This document shows, piece after piece, positions 46,001 through 61,147 of a DNA stretch of 64,000 bases (the first letter of the stretch is position 1; every line of letters starts with the position of its first letter). The translations under genes and the position numbers were made by a program. This DNA comes from Echiichthys vipera. Its lineage: Eukaryota; Chordata; Actinopteri; Perciformes; Trachinidae. The stretch lies in contig OY829655.1 in the NCBI GenBank assembly GCA_963691815.1, forward strand, positions 15,113,265 through 15,177,264, in the 5' to 3' direction. The notes under the pieces are model-generated. The model was not told the DNA's origin. It saw nothing but the letters and a program-made list of their open reading frames with translations, and did no database searches.

Positions 46001-47429
46001 CAAACTGTGTGTGTGTGTGTGTGTGTGTGTATCCATTTCAAATCCACCTGTTTCTTTCCCACCACCTGTGCCCTGTCCATTTACAGTAAGTGGGTATACA
46101 CAAAGAGAAATCCCAACCAAGTAGGAAAAGTCTTGTTTTGTGTAGCTACTGCAGTTACATGACTGAGTTTGTGTCTGTAAATTTATGTGTACTTTTTATT
46201 TCGTTTGTTCCTTTATCTAAATGCATAACCCTCTCTTAGCAGGCCTGTAAATTGCAGTAACTATTCCAACATTTCCTTCAGCTGTTAGCCTAGTATTCTA
46301 AAAGTATGCAAAAAAAAAAAAAACCCTGCACCCCACGTCCCGAGCAGCAGATATGAGCTGACAAGATATCATTGGATTACAAAGCACATTTCACTGTAAG
46401 TTTAACGCTTGACACACTAGCGCCTGGGTTGGTCAGGCATGCAGATGGAGATGGAGCGGTGCCTTTTTCCTACCCATCATTGTCTGTGGCATTTGCAAAG
46501 TTCACTTGCAGGAAGCCTTAGACATGACAAGCTCTAGTACCATCTGCATCCCATGATTGCTCTGTGGACTGAATATAACAGACGCTTTCCAAACCACTGG
46601 AGCGACGGGACACTTTAGCAGCGAGGCGGCGAAAGTTACACACACAGGTAAAAACCATTTGTGCAATAGCGTTAATACTGCTTCTCTGTTGCCCCCATCC
46701 TCTCCTACTAAGGGAGGAGGTCATTTCCTGGCTAGAGTGCAAGCCTTTTTCAAAAAAATTATTTTAAAAGACGCACACTCAGTCAAGCGAGATAAAACAA
46801 AGACACGTTTGAGGGTAATTGGACGAGCAGGCAGGGCATTGCGAGGCTGGAGATGGGGAAAAAAAACACATGGACTTACAAGGCGAGGGAACGCATCAAA
46901 GCTTGATTAGGTGCGCATTAGAAAGCAGGCTTACTGTCTTTCTTCAAGTACTTAGCCCTCACTGAGACCCCAGAGCCTTTCGCCCTCCAAGCCTTCATCG
47001 TTGTGAAAAGAGAAAACTTGTGTTCCCTTTCATGGTACATGTGTACTTCTGATGTGGAGCAGGGATTGTAATGTTCCCAATGGCGGGCCCCGGTGATTTG
47101 TCAAGAATGATGGTACATCTGCGGGAGACAGTATTATTGATGCACTGGCCGTGGTTACAAACCCCCTCCGTAATGAACAAAAACACACACACACACACAC
47201 ACGCACAGGATATATTTTATGCGAGAGGGCTGCAAATGTTCTACAGAAGCACAAAAATATAGACAGATATCTTAGATACCATAAAGAAATACGGCTAGAA
47301 TGAAGACATTCAAAGCTTCATTGAGGTTTTTGAAACTTCATATGACTGTCGTCATATTTTCTTTATCCAATGATCATTTTTTGGCTTCTATGCCTTATAT
47401 TTGAGAGTACAGCTGAAGACTGATAGGAA
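43040..47429. other. Intergenic DNA with microsatellites, no gene
   Basis: No supported gene. A GA-rich array lies at 45580-45646, with short GT/CA arrays at 46006-46031 and 47182-47203. ORFs up to 117 codons (46557-46910) show no recognisable motif. Confidence 0.55.
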
Positions 47430-47526
47430 ATTGGCTGTGGGTTGAAGTCGAATCTGGGCCACTGCAGAGAGGACTTTTGCCTCTTTCTATGGGGGTCCTA
47501 CTCTGCCAAGTGAGCTACTGGGCACC
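47430..47526 (-). mobile_element. tRNA-derived SINE head, minus strand
   Basis: On the minus strand GCCCAGTAGCTCACTTGGC followed by AGAG is a tRNA-like box A (47500-47522). CCCAGATTCGACTTC (47443-47457) is box B. Spacing is about 50 bp, right for a tRNA head. The body on the 47430 side is short or lost. Confidence 0.7.
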
Positions 47527-49268
47527 CTGTCTGTCATCATATTTTACGATGTCATTACCCTGAAGAGATTAGCTAGATTGCTGCTAGACTGCCCCATTAA
47601 TAAAGCTGCATGCCCCCCGGTGTGTGCGGCAAGCATGAGAGCAAACAGTTTTGTTGACCGCAGTGAAAATGTTTTTGAAAAGCTTAACAGCAACAAATAT
47701 CAATTGAAGCAGAATATTTCTTTGGATAAAATAACATGTTGTGAATTTTGTAAATGACTAGATCTAGGGCTGCAACAACGCAGGAAAAATCTGATTAGTG
47801 AGTTTTCGCTACCTCCAGTGTCTCCACTCCGACCTCACGGACAAACGCACAATCACAGATTAATTTAAAAACAAACATAACAGACAGTAATGCCTTCCAT
47901 CTGTTTTCACTACCTTTTGTGATGATTTCCTGTTGCCGAAACCATGATAAAGCTATTTTAAATACACTTGATGAATCTTTGCCTGGCTACACTGATCATC
48001 ACTGCACATTCTATTCATACGAATCATATGATATTAATGTATTACTGTAACCTAATGCAACTGTACAGACATACCAAGTTTAAGCAGAATGAAAACACAT
48101 GATAAAAAAAGAAGAAAAAAAGCTGCTTAGCATTCGAATGCTGATTTAGATTTGGAATGTCTACGTTATGCTTTGAAGTTTTGGTACAGCCATACAAAGA
48201 TATGAAACAATTAGTTGATTAAAGTAATTACGTTGGCCATATTTCACTATTTGCTCACATGGACCAATCAACCAACCGACAAAAAGAATCAACAGTTTAA
48301 TCAACAATAAAGATCATCTTTAGCTGCCGCCCGATTAGCAAGCAAATAGGTGACTCGGAACATACTGTTAACAATGGAAATAGAACAACTAAAAAACAAA
48401 CCCAGACTTTCACTGTGAGCAGAAAAGTAAATTTTCGTCCCATTATAAGTGTTGTAATCTATTAAATTGTATTGCGTGCCTTTGAAACGCCAAAGACAGT
48501 CACACCTTGAGACAACATTCCTCATATTAAATGCAAGCTAAATAGAAGCCAATGATGATAGAGAACAGGGCATTACAGCCTAGGACACAAGGTCAGGGGG
48601 GGGATTGAGCTTGTGCTGTGGGTAGGGGGGGGGGGGCATCTGTCTACTGTTCAATTTGCCATCTGTGAGGTGTACTACTGCCAGGGTCCCTAATCAGGCA
48701 ATCCATCACACCCTCATAGAAACACTGTCAATTATACCCCGTCCCAAGGCTGACAGTGGCCCTCATGCCATTCAAAAAGTTGTGTCCTTATGTGTCACTG
48801 TGGAGTGTTTGGATTGTTTGATATTCTGCTGTAGCAGATTTAGAATCGCTAGTTGTTCCTCACTGCTTTTTCTTGTACAGTTACATTTTTAACCACTGTT
48901 GTTAACACACCACTCCAGCTACTGGTGCTGTGACAGCAGGACATTAATATTAATATTTACATTAACTGCTATTACATGTGCATGAGTGTATCAAGATTTT
49001 ATGGGTTCCACATCTACTCAAGTAAGTTACAACTGGGACTAACAGCTTAGTAATTAACCTGTTAATTATTAACGATTCACTCTTTCAAAAGTATTACTTC
49101 AGAAATGTTGCTGGTACAATTTTACATCACACACTACCCCAACAAGACAAGCCTCTATCCGGAAACCTGGCAAAATATTAAGCACCAATTTTTAGTTAAT
49201 GCTCAGAAGTCCACCACGCCCAGGTACATGATGCATTGTGTACTAAAACAGACTAAATACTCTTTAGA
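47527..49268. other. Intergenic DNA, no gene seen
   Basis: AT-rich sequence. G runs occur at 48596-48603 and 48625-48636. Nothing else stands out. Confidence 0.55.
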
Positions 49269-49468
49269 GGGGCGGCTGGTGGCTGAGTGGTTAAAGCAGT
49301 CGCCCCATGTAAAGAGGCTGAATGTCCTTTTTTGGCAATTTTCAAGCCTTTCATTAGATAGGACAGATGGGGTAAGAGAGAGAGGGGGAGACAGGCAGCA
49401 AAGGGATGCAGGTCAGAGTCGAACCCGCAGCCGCTGCTGCCTCTTTACATGGGGTGACTGCTCTAATC
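49269..49468 (-). mobile_element. tRNA-derived SINE with an inverted 5' fragment
   Basis: On the minus strand from 49468: TTAGAGCAGTCACCCCATGT, AAAGAGGCAGCAGCGG, then GGGTTCGACTCTGACC (box B, 49414-49428), CTGCCTGTCTCCCCCTCTC and TGTCCTATCTAATGAAAGGC, ending near 49323. That is a full fish-type SINE. On the plus strand, 49269-49319 (GGCGGCTGGTGGCTGAGTGG onward) is the first 50 bp of the same SINE facing the other way. The pair forms a head-to-tail inverted arrangement whose shared GCCCCATGTAAAGAGGC segments can base-pair. Confidence 0.75.
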
Positions 49469-49475
49469 TACTCTA

Positions 49476-51901
49476 ATAATATATACAAAAGTAGCCGACT
49501 TTCAAATGTTTCATGATGATGTCAGAAATATAAATGACATCTGGAATTACATAATATGAAACCTTCTGTTATTTATAGACATTATCACAGGCAAAACTCC
49601 ATGTAGAAAGGCAAGCAGCACCGGCATAGCAGCAATTAATGCATGTGTGGACAAGTGAGTCGCAGCAGTTTCAGCGAGGCAGCCGCCACGCACTGCTCAT
49701 GGTAGTTTGGCCTGGCGAAATGGTGAGCTATTACGGGCTAAAAGTTACTGAAATACTGAGGAAATGCCTAATAAATTGATTTAATACTCTTTTTGTTCTT
49801 TTTCATATTTAACAATCGGCACAGGGAGTACAGCGTAAGTGGCTTTGACCTAGCATGGCCCAAAAGACCTAGTTGACTCATGATCATGCCGGATGGGATG
49901 TTGTGTGTACTCTGCAGAAACAGTTGCTTACACTATGTTAATTTAATGAAGCAACCACAGGTGCGTGCAAAAACGCCATACACTGCACACCGCAGACATT
50001 ATCCAGTCTTTGCCACATTTGTTTTAACAGAATAAATCCAGGCGAAATTAATCAATCAGCATTAGACTGTCACTGCAAACAGAGCACAGTGCAGGCATGT
50101 AATGTTGTTGAATCAACAGGCGGAAAGTTGACCACATGACACATGGCCCCCTCATTTTCATAATGAAAAGTGCATAAAGAAATGTATTGATTTAAGAATA
50201 CTGAAAAAAGTGAACTGAAAGTCGTTTGCCACTTCTGTATGAAAGCGCTTTTGGCCAAACCGTATTCTTTTTGACACTCTACTCCTGCCTACATGCGCGC
50301 TTGCAAACATCAACATAAAATGGCGTAACATTAGCTTACGTGAAGCTACTCTTTTCCAGATTGCCTGGCGGTAGTCGGTGGTGACGGAGACACAACATAA
50401 CTTTTAAATACTCCTTCTTCCCTGAAGTCACCAATATGGAAACATGTTTGCCTTCCTCCTTGAGTAATGTAAACAAACAACGAACGATGGTGCGCTGACT
50501 GGACCTCATGGTGCATTCAATGTGAATTTACTATGAATGTAATCTTTGCATTTTCTCCTCTCCTTGTAGCGCACATATTTTAAAAGTAGAGGAGAAAAAA
50601 TTTTAAAAAACTTGCCTGCCACAGAGACAGCCGTGAAAAAAGTTATGCAATGTAAAGTATTTACGAAAGTGGTCACACTACAGAAAACATGTATTTACCA
50701 CCCAGCCAAATCTGAATGAATAAAAATATTGTCAAGTATGAAAAAATAAGGTTTAAAAATCATAAAACTAAGCAGAACTCTTTTCTCTGAAAGGCTGGGG
50801 GCATGTCTGCTGGAGGCACTGAAGCCTCGCCCACACACCTCAACTCTCACTTATGATCAGCAAAATAGATAGCTACTTCAAACAGCTGCAGGAAGAAAAA
50901 CTGACTCTTGTAAGTGAGCTGAAGCATTTTGACAGTCATCATACCAAAAGTATGAGCACACATGTCATTTTGCAAGTATATGAAGTGGATCTTATATAGG
51001 ACGGGGTCGCGATCGTGATGGCAATTTCCATTAGCGCGTTAATTCACATTATTTGTTAGCATTGAGCTAACGCCTTTATCCAGTTTTGGCCTCATAAAGG
51101 CTCAGTTTTTTGATTCAGCAGCTTGTAAAAATGTAGTTCTGGGTTTTTTGAAACGAAAATTTGAACGTAGCCTCTCCGCCGGGCCATTCTCTCTACTTGA
51201 TCCAATCATATTTGCCTCTGGGAGCCACCATCTTGTCAGCCTTTGACTCCTCCTTATTTCCTCTTACCAGGGGTGAAAGTAGTTTTTATTTCTTGCTGGT
51301 ACTATCATATTGACCAATAGTGTGCATGACGTGCGCCAGGTGCTTCGCTAGCAAATGAAAATATCCGGGTTGTAGCCCAAAAGTCAGTCCTTCTCAGATA
51401 GGGTTTCGAGAAATTTTGACGTAGTTTGACATGGACAGGGAAGACCTATGGTCATGTGTGTCTCCCGTCGGGGCAGGCCTACTGAGTAGGTTAATGTTTC
51501 TGTTAAGGATAAGAAAGGTTGGCACAGACACCAGCAGCCAGAATGAGACATTAGAACAACCTACAGCCTCAGAATCACTGTCATTCACCGACCCGATGTC
51601 AAGTGGACCGGGTTGAATCCACTGCAGGTCTCCTGTAACTGTGCAAGCTAGACGCCATCGCCCGACCAGTGTTTGGGTTTAACAAGTGACCTGTTAAAAG
51701 GGATTAACCCCGTGCGCCACCAGCCAGTATCTGTCTCCCTGGTGTAGTAAAAAATATCTCACAGTATTTCCTTTTTATAGAGTTTAATATGGAGTATCTC
51801 TCTTAGAACATGTTCCCGTTTTCATCATCTGCAACCACAGAGGCACTCAGCTGAAAGTCTCTAGTTAACAGGGTGACTTGTTAAACCGAAACATGGGCAA
51901 G
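49476..51901. other. Intergenic DNA, no gene seen
   Basis: No coding evidence. ORFs near 51394-51616 on both strands are short and featureless. No clear repeat termini were seen. Confidence 0.55.
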
Positions 51902-51904
51902 TCA

Positions 51905-52511
51905 GGGCGCACTCACACTTTCCTTCCGCACCGTGCCCCTGACTTTAGGGTACTTGTCCCCCCTTCCCTCTCCCCCCGCTTGCCAGCCCGTTTGTACTCA
52001 CACTGCCTCGGCCAATGCTTCTTGCCTGCCGATACGTCATCACGTCGTAACACGTCACACGCATTGATGACGTCATCGCAATGCGTCGCTTTGTTTACAT
52101 ATCTTTCCATAGACCTCTGAGTTTTTGTGAGTCTTGTCTAACTGTTTTTGAATATCTTCATCCGACCAAATCTGCAGTAAACACTCCACCTCCGCTTCAC
52201 ACCAACGTGAACCTTTAGCCGCCATTGTTGTTGTTGTAAATGTCTGCGCACGGTCCGTCCTTCTATTTACTATTTCCGAACAGGCGCCCATAAATGATGT
52301 CAGAACCGGCGTAGGCTCGTACACTTGCGCGTGCTCATGCTCGTACATGTGCAAACGGCTCTACAAAAGCCCACCTCTCTCAGGCGGGCCGTGGACGGCC
52401 CGCTGTCCGCAGTTATGCGCGGAGCGGGTGCACTCACACTGGTCAAACGCACTAGGCTTTAGCTGAAAAAACGTTTTTTGGCCGGTGCGGAAGGACAGTG
52501 TGAGTGCGCCC
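51905..52511 (-). mobile_element. PIF/Harbinger MITE, complete, 607 bp
   Basis: The ends GGGCGCACTCACACT and AGTGTGAGTGCGCCC are perfect inverted complements, and similarity goes on inwards (CCTTCCGCACCG versus CGGTGCGGAAGG). The flank is TCA on both sides (51902-51904, 52512-52514). It is the best-preserved member of the family also at 1703 and 2194. It keeps the 5' end of a Myb/SANT gene on the minus strand, so it arose by internal deletion of an autonomous Harbinger. Confidence 0.85.
52073..52225 (-). pseudogene. Truncated Myb/SANT-like Harbinger accessory protein
   Basis: From the ATG at 52225 it reads MAAKGS, RWCEAEVECLLQIWSDEDIQ, then KQLDKTHKNSEVYGKICKQ, and stops after 50 codons. RW...E...LL.IW is the first helix of the Myb/SANT-like (MSANTD-type) domain of Harbinger accessory proteins, which bind the element's DNA and bring the transposase to the nucleus. 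Only the first part of the domain is left; the frame meets deleted sequence and then the terminal repeat. A longer in-frame ORF from 52354 adds upstream codons, but the Kozak-like position and the copies at 1971 and 2491 favour 52225. It is unlikely to fold as a full domain. Confidence 0.75.
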
Positions 52512-53421
52512 TCAGTCTGCTTTAAGTTTGATTTTGAAGTTATGTCTGTCTGGGTGACATTTACAGAATTAGCCACATTAGCTCCACCGACCAGGAGCAA
52601 GGCTAACAGAACACGTGACTAGATTAACGGGAGTGGGAGTCCTGTGTCTCTAGCGAAGATTACATCGGCTCCAGGAGTGAAGTGCAGGCGGCATTTATGA
52701 ACTATAATTTAAACTGATATTCGACACAATACCATGCTCATAGACTGTAAAACACCGACCCTCACGGCCCAAATCCTCCCGCTGCTCCAGCTTAGCGTCT
52801 AGTGTATGTGTCATAGGTATCAGGCTGTACTGCAAGTTATGGTGCAAGTGCGGCTATTTAATTATCATAACAAAGCTAACCTTAACACGGTGTGTTCCTA
52901 AACTATTTGTTTGTTCAGTGGATTGAAGAGCAAACCCTCTTGTCACTTGTGAAAACACCACTACACGAATGACCGTAGTCCAGGTCGAGATGATGGAGTT
53001 AGCATGCTATGCTGTGGTGGGGACCTGGTTTTTTCCTCTAGTAGCCTACATCCCAAAACACAGGCGCTTTTAATGTGTTTTGAAATATATCTCTGGATTC
53101 ACGTTACCCGGACTGTAATTTATAGGCACCATTGTTATGTAACAATATTGATTAATGAGTAAGCTGGTTGCACTGGTAAGTTGACTCTGTAGGGCCTATT
53201 GTTAGTGATATACTCTTATCAATAGCAGGGCTAGCAGGCCACTGTCATATCTAACAATCAAACTACTCCCCCACCCTCTCTGCCTTTGTTATAGATGCAA
53301 ACCAGCTTTAATTTGGAAGCCATCAGCTTGCTAAATGCACTCTAACTCTCTCTGGCACTGAGGTCACATAGCCTGCCGAGCACACTCATAAACAAATTAA
53401 TTGGCTTGCCAACACTATGTA

Positions 53422-53422
<1 letters not shown>

Positions 53423-53477
<55 letters not shown>
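53423..53477. repeat. CA microsatellite
   Basis: A pure CA run of about 27 units. Confidence 0.97.
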
Positions 53478-53479
<2 letters not shown>

Positions 53480-55084
53480 CCTCCATCCCCTAGTATAACC
53501 TAGGTACCTTTTTGTCTGGAGAGTAGTGAATAGGTGCTATACACTCTGCCAATTAATAATATTCCACTCTGAATGAACACTGATTTGAAATATTAAAAAT
53601 GTTGGAGCTTGTTAAGCGTGGCATTTAACAAGGTAAACTTTTATATTTTATTTGTGAAAGATGTAAAAGATACACCATGTTAGTGTAAAATTGTAATATT
53701 TAAACTGGCAAGAATAAATAATGGGGCCAGGGTATTTTCCTGAACTATGTTATCAATGCATAGCAAATAAACAAAAAACAAAAATCAAATTCTTAATACT
53801 GAGATGAGGTAGATAGAGCTGGCATCCCCATAGAACCTTATCAACTCTTCCATCCCCATCTCCGGTCCATTCAGTGTGCAGGTCGACATCACATTATATG
53901 ACTTGAAGTGTCACTAGTCACTATTACCTTGTGCAGCTATTCAGGGCTACTAACAGGGGAAATTACCTCTTTCAGAGAAAGCAAAACCCAAATTAATTAT
54001 TGATCTCGATAGCATGCTTTCAGTAGTCTACTCCTAAGCTTGTTCAGCACAACTTTAGCAGGCCTTTACTGATATGTTTTTACATCCAGCAAGCTTAGAT
54101 ATATGGTTTCAAACAATAGAAGAGAGATTATTCAGTGTTTCCCATTTGCAGCAGGTGCACATTTTCAAATAATCAGGCACTTGAGAGTACAATGAGTCAC
54201 CTTTTTGAAAGGCAAAGCTGATTGGCATCATTCTTACTGAGTCTACGTGAATAGCAAATCTTATGCGCATGGAGCATTTATGAAGTAAAGCAGTAGATTA
54301 AAATATTTGTTTATATAAAAATATTACTTGGGCCTATATTGAAAACATTATTTATGGTATCATACTTTATCAAAGCTAATTGATAGGCTTGCAGGCTCCC
54401 TTTTTTCTCTTTAAGAATATATGATTAAATTATCTTTCAGAAGTCAAAGCCTCTACTAAGTAGTGGTACAGGTCAGGGGTCAGAGCACAGTGTTAAATTC
54501 AAAGAGGTTATCCTTAAACTTTGGCAGAAATCCAGCAACAAAATGATACCCATGACATTGCTACATAATGAGACAGAAAAGCTGTCTGTGGGTGAAATGC
54601 AATCTGTAATCTGCAAATGCTCTTCAAGACTTACAGTGAAGTCAAGCAGAAGCATATGTGTCTATATAAAATCTAAAAAAATGCTAATGATGCTCCAAGT
54701 CAAGTTCTATTAATTAGAACATTGTCTGGGGTGTCCTTGTTGAGGACTTTGTTTTCTTGTAGCATGAAACACAAAACGTTTGGATGCATGTGGACATAAC
54801 ATCAGGATGAAAACCTGCCAATCTGTTCCATATTAAAAATGTGGGTATTTTACAATGTAAATCAGTAAAACTGAATATTGAGTACGTACCAAGAGTACTT
54901 TTTTCCTCTTTAACTTCCTAACTCAAATACACAAACATGAATGCAAGGCCTCACACACAAATTCGCAGTCATCCAGGCACACACATATAGGCCTGATCGT
55001 CAAAGATAAGCTTGTAGTCCAAGAAGGTCGTAGTAAGTTCTGAGAATAGACTAAAGTAGTGGGCCAGGCTCCAAGTATCATTTG

Positions 55085-55246
<162 letters not shown>

Positions 55247-57723
55247 CACAAAATCTCAGTTGGCACACATCTTTGATAGGTGCATGCCTGGTCTTGTTAA
55301 AGTAGAAAAACTGCTTGATCATGAAGGGAGCACAAGCACACACACGCATGCATAAACAAACATTATAGTGTACAGTAGTGTTTCATCAAAAAAACAGAGA
55401 GGAGGTGTTTGTTTTATTTTATTTATTTATTTATTTTTACTTAAGATGCATTTAGTTAAGGTTTAAAGTTAACTTCAGCCTTTACTCCTGAGAATGGGCC
55501 TTTTTTTATTCCACACTACTCTGATTAAAGTTTTTGAGATAAAATCTCTGTTTCATAATATGAGCATGGTTTCCTATTGTTTATCTTTTGCAAAAGCATC
55601 AAACCTCAGAAATTAAACCCCATTGAAAACTGTTTATGAGGTATTTGGATGTATCATTTGCACCAAGACAGAGTGTCTCAGTAACCTAATAAAATATTTC
55701 AACAGCATTCCCTGAGGTATTCCACTGATTTGTGATTTACTCTCCATGGCTAGAATGTAACCGACATTATTCCCTGTATTTACTGACATATTAATTTTAA
55801 CATTTAATTCTCTGAGTAACGACATATTTTTTGAGATATTTTAAATGCACATAGCTCTAACTCTACAGCAGAATTACAACTAGTGTAGGGGCCAATTTAT
55901 TTTCTGCAAATATGTACTAAAAAGTTAGTTAAACCCATAGACTGTATAAAAGAATTGGGACGTAGCCACTATGACATGCTTGTCAAGTTGTAAATATGTG
56001 GCCTCTCTGTCTGTCTGTAAATGTATCTGAATACTCAATCATTCCCTTCCCTTTGCATAGTAGGAATGATGAAGGTATTTTTTGGACTAAGTGAAACTGT
56101 GACACAAACTCACCTCAACTTAATTCTAGTCTAGACCCTTAAACCAAGTCTTAACACCCATAGAACTGTTTAAGAAGTGAGTCATAATTATAGTAATGTT
56201 TCAGTTTCCAAAAATATCTTCACCCTTAAGGTCTACAATTCAAACTGGCTGTGAACACACACACACACACACTCTATCTGGCATCATCTCAATTGGTCCT
56301 GAGCCGAGCATCGCTCATCCTGCAATGACTGCCTGCACTGGATAACCCAGGAAATACATGAACACTACACTTAAAGTGTAGTGAATGATTATAACAAGGG
56401 AACCAAGTGTGCATCCACATACATAAATGCACAACACACACAACCCTTCAGCAAGCTACACATCAAGTATGCATAAATGCATTTAGAAACTCAAAGATGC
56501 TTCTGTGCCTCATTCATATACACATAAATAGGCCATGAGAACTGACCGTACTGCTCAATATGATCCATCATCATAAGGAAGGAGATGCAAGAGCTTTCAT
56601 CAATCAGTAATAAATCAATCCGAAGATGAAAAAGAAAGTCACAGGGCACAATCAATCGTTTTACCTCAAGTTAAATCTTCAAAGTGTTGCTTTGTTCAGA
56701 GTGCTCATTTGACCTATATGATGAAACTTCAGAGCTGTCTTCAACAAACCGGTGTGCAAACTGGATTTTGCAGACAGGCCGTTGAGGATTCTGCACATCA
56801 TCAGGTTATGGAGTGAAAGAGAAAAGCTGCTTTGGCTATGAATTATGAATTGATCTGAAGTTTGCTAAGCTTTGTTTGCTCTTTGTGATCAGAAGAGAGA
56901 TAAGGATGACAGAGAGATTATAGACCCGTTTTTTTAATGAATTTCATAAGGGGTTCACAAGAATACCAATGCGTTCAACTTAATTCCTCTGTTCACAGAT
57001 TGAGCACGGCACCCCTCTCTCGGTCTGGCCTTTCGTGGCCTTTTAACCTTCAGCCACACTGATGCATATAAGAATCATCACCATCATCTCTGCTGTGACA
57101 AAGCTCAAACTCTGAGCATGTATCAGGATTAAAAGCCATGAACAACTATATTTATTTAGGCTGCTATCACACAGAGACATGTCCCTACAGGAGTAGTGGC
57201 TGAAAAAAATGCCTTCAAATAAGCTTGTTTGGCAAAACAGCATGACGCACATGTGGAGCAGGGCTGCATACACAACTGGGCATACAAATGTTATTAACAC
57301 AGAAAAAAATGGAAGTAACGATCAGGCTCTTGTTGTTGTCTCTTTCAAGGACAGTAGCCTACCGGTAGCCCATCACAACAAAGACGCTCAGTGGTGCACA
57401 AAACAAAAATTGTTCAACTGCCACGTATAAAATCCCTATGTGTGGCCCATAGAGCAGGCACACTTAATACTTCCTCTGAAAACAACGACCATTTCTAGTT
57501 TAGCACTACACCAACTTGAATGGGGATGAAATTATTTAATCAAGCGGCTCGGACCAAATGGATCAGCACATTGTGACGCTCAAAAAAAGACATCTCGTTT
57601 GTCATGTAAGTCTATGGGAAATAGTCTTTTTGGGCCACAGGGCATCACGTGACGGTACCTGGTAGTTGAAATTCCACTGTTTGGCCGCTAAAAAAAATGT
57701 CTCCAAAGCTCAGCGCTCTTTCT

Positions 57724-60371
<2,648 letters not shown>

Positions 60372-60756
60372 TGCATTAAAAAGCCTGTGAATGTTCTCAT
60401 TTGGCCAGGTCATCGTTATCCCCAAAGCAATTTCAGTCAAAAGCAACTGGAATTGAGGGCTTGATTTACCAACATCAAAACAAGAAGGAAGTGGTAGAAG
60501 TAATTCTGTGTGCCAACGACTGTCACTCCGACAACGGTCATTGGCACTTGGAGCACAAAGGGTTCCAGTGACATCATCGGCCTTTTGAAAGGTTAAATAC
60601 CTGGATCTCCACACCAGTTAGTTGGTCCAGTCCCAGCCTGGTCAGATGCGTACATGAACTGATGAAGCGTCTTGGATGAGAGGTGAAACGTCTTCCTAGA
60701 CAAATAACCAGGTCCATTCACTTTTGACTGAAATTGCTTTGGGATGCATTAAAAAG
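60372..60756. mobile_element. Unidentified repeat with inverted arms and direct flanks
   Basis: TGCATTAAAAAG is directly repeated at 60372-60383 and 60745-60756, like a 12-bp target duplication. Inside, CCCAAAGCAATTTCAGTCAA (60421) and TTGACTGAAATTGCTTTGGG (60724) are inverted. The interior has the dispersed-repeat block (60455-60508) and a GATGAGAGGTGAAACGTCTTC motif (about 60676) often seen in fish repeats. The long duplication would suit target-primed insertion (LINE, SINE or Penelope-like). Confidence 0.5.
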
Positions 60757-60900
60757 AAAACATCCAACTGACTCACCTAGATGAGTGCACATCTTACTTC
60801 CTCATTGAACAAGTATTTACTTGAATTATTATTGTTTTCTTAGACATTACCATCCGCTGGACAGAAACACTGGTATTGTTTTCATCATGTGAGTCTGTGT
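60757..60900. other. Short spacer between repeats
   Basis: Nothing recognisable. Confidence 0.5.
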
Positions 60901-61147
60901 GTGTGTGTCTGTGTGTGTCATGGCAAAATGTGACCGGGACTCACCTCTTGTCGTGGGAGCTACCACAGAGGCAGTTTTGTGTACTTTTGTTGTTTTTGTG
61001 CCTGGTGGTTATGTCTGTCCGTCTGTGGGCGGATTTGGTCACTGTGATATAGAGTGACAATCGTGCAGGATGCAGTCACAAAACTTTATAGGTGTGTAAT
61101 TGAGATCAAAATAAAGGCCCAGTTTGAAAATGGGTGTGGTCAGAGCA
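60901..61147 (-). repeat. Inverted copy of the CA-tailed dispersed repeat
   Basis: The minus strand of 57840-58030 matches here: GT-rich start, CTACCACAGAGGC(A/G)GTTTTG, then GGTGTGTA(A/G)TTGAGATCA, AATAAAGGCC and TTTGAAAAT(T/G)GGTGTG. About 90 bp in the middle (60990-61085) differ and look like an insertion or different subfamily. Confidence 0.75.

Noticed and set aside
46557..46910. 117-codon plus-strand ORF
   Set aside because: No protein-family motif, no splice partners, low-complexity ends.
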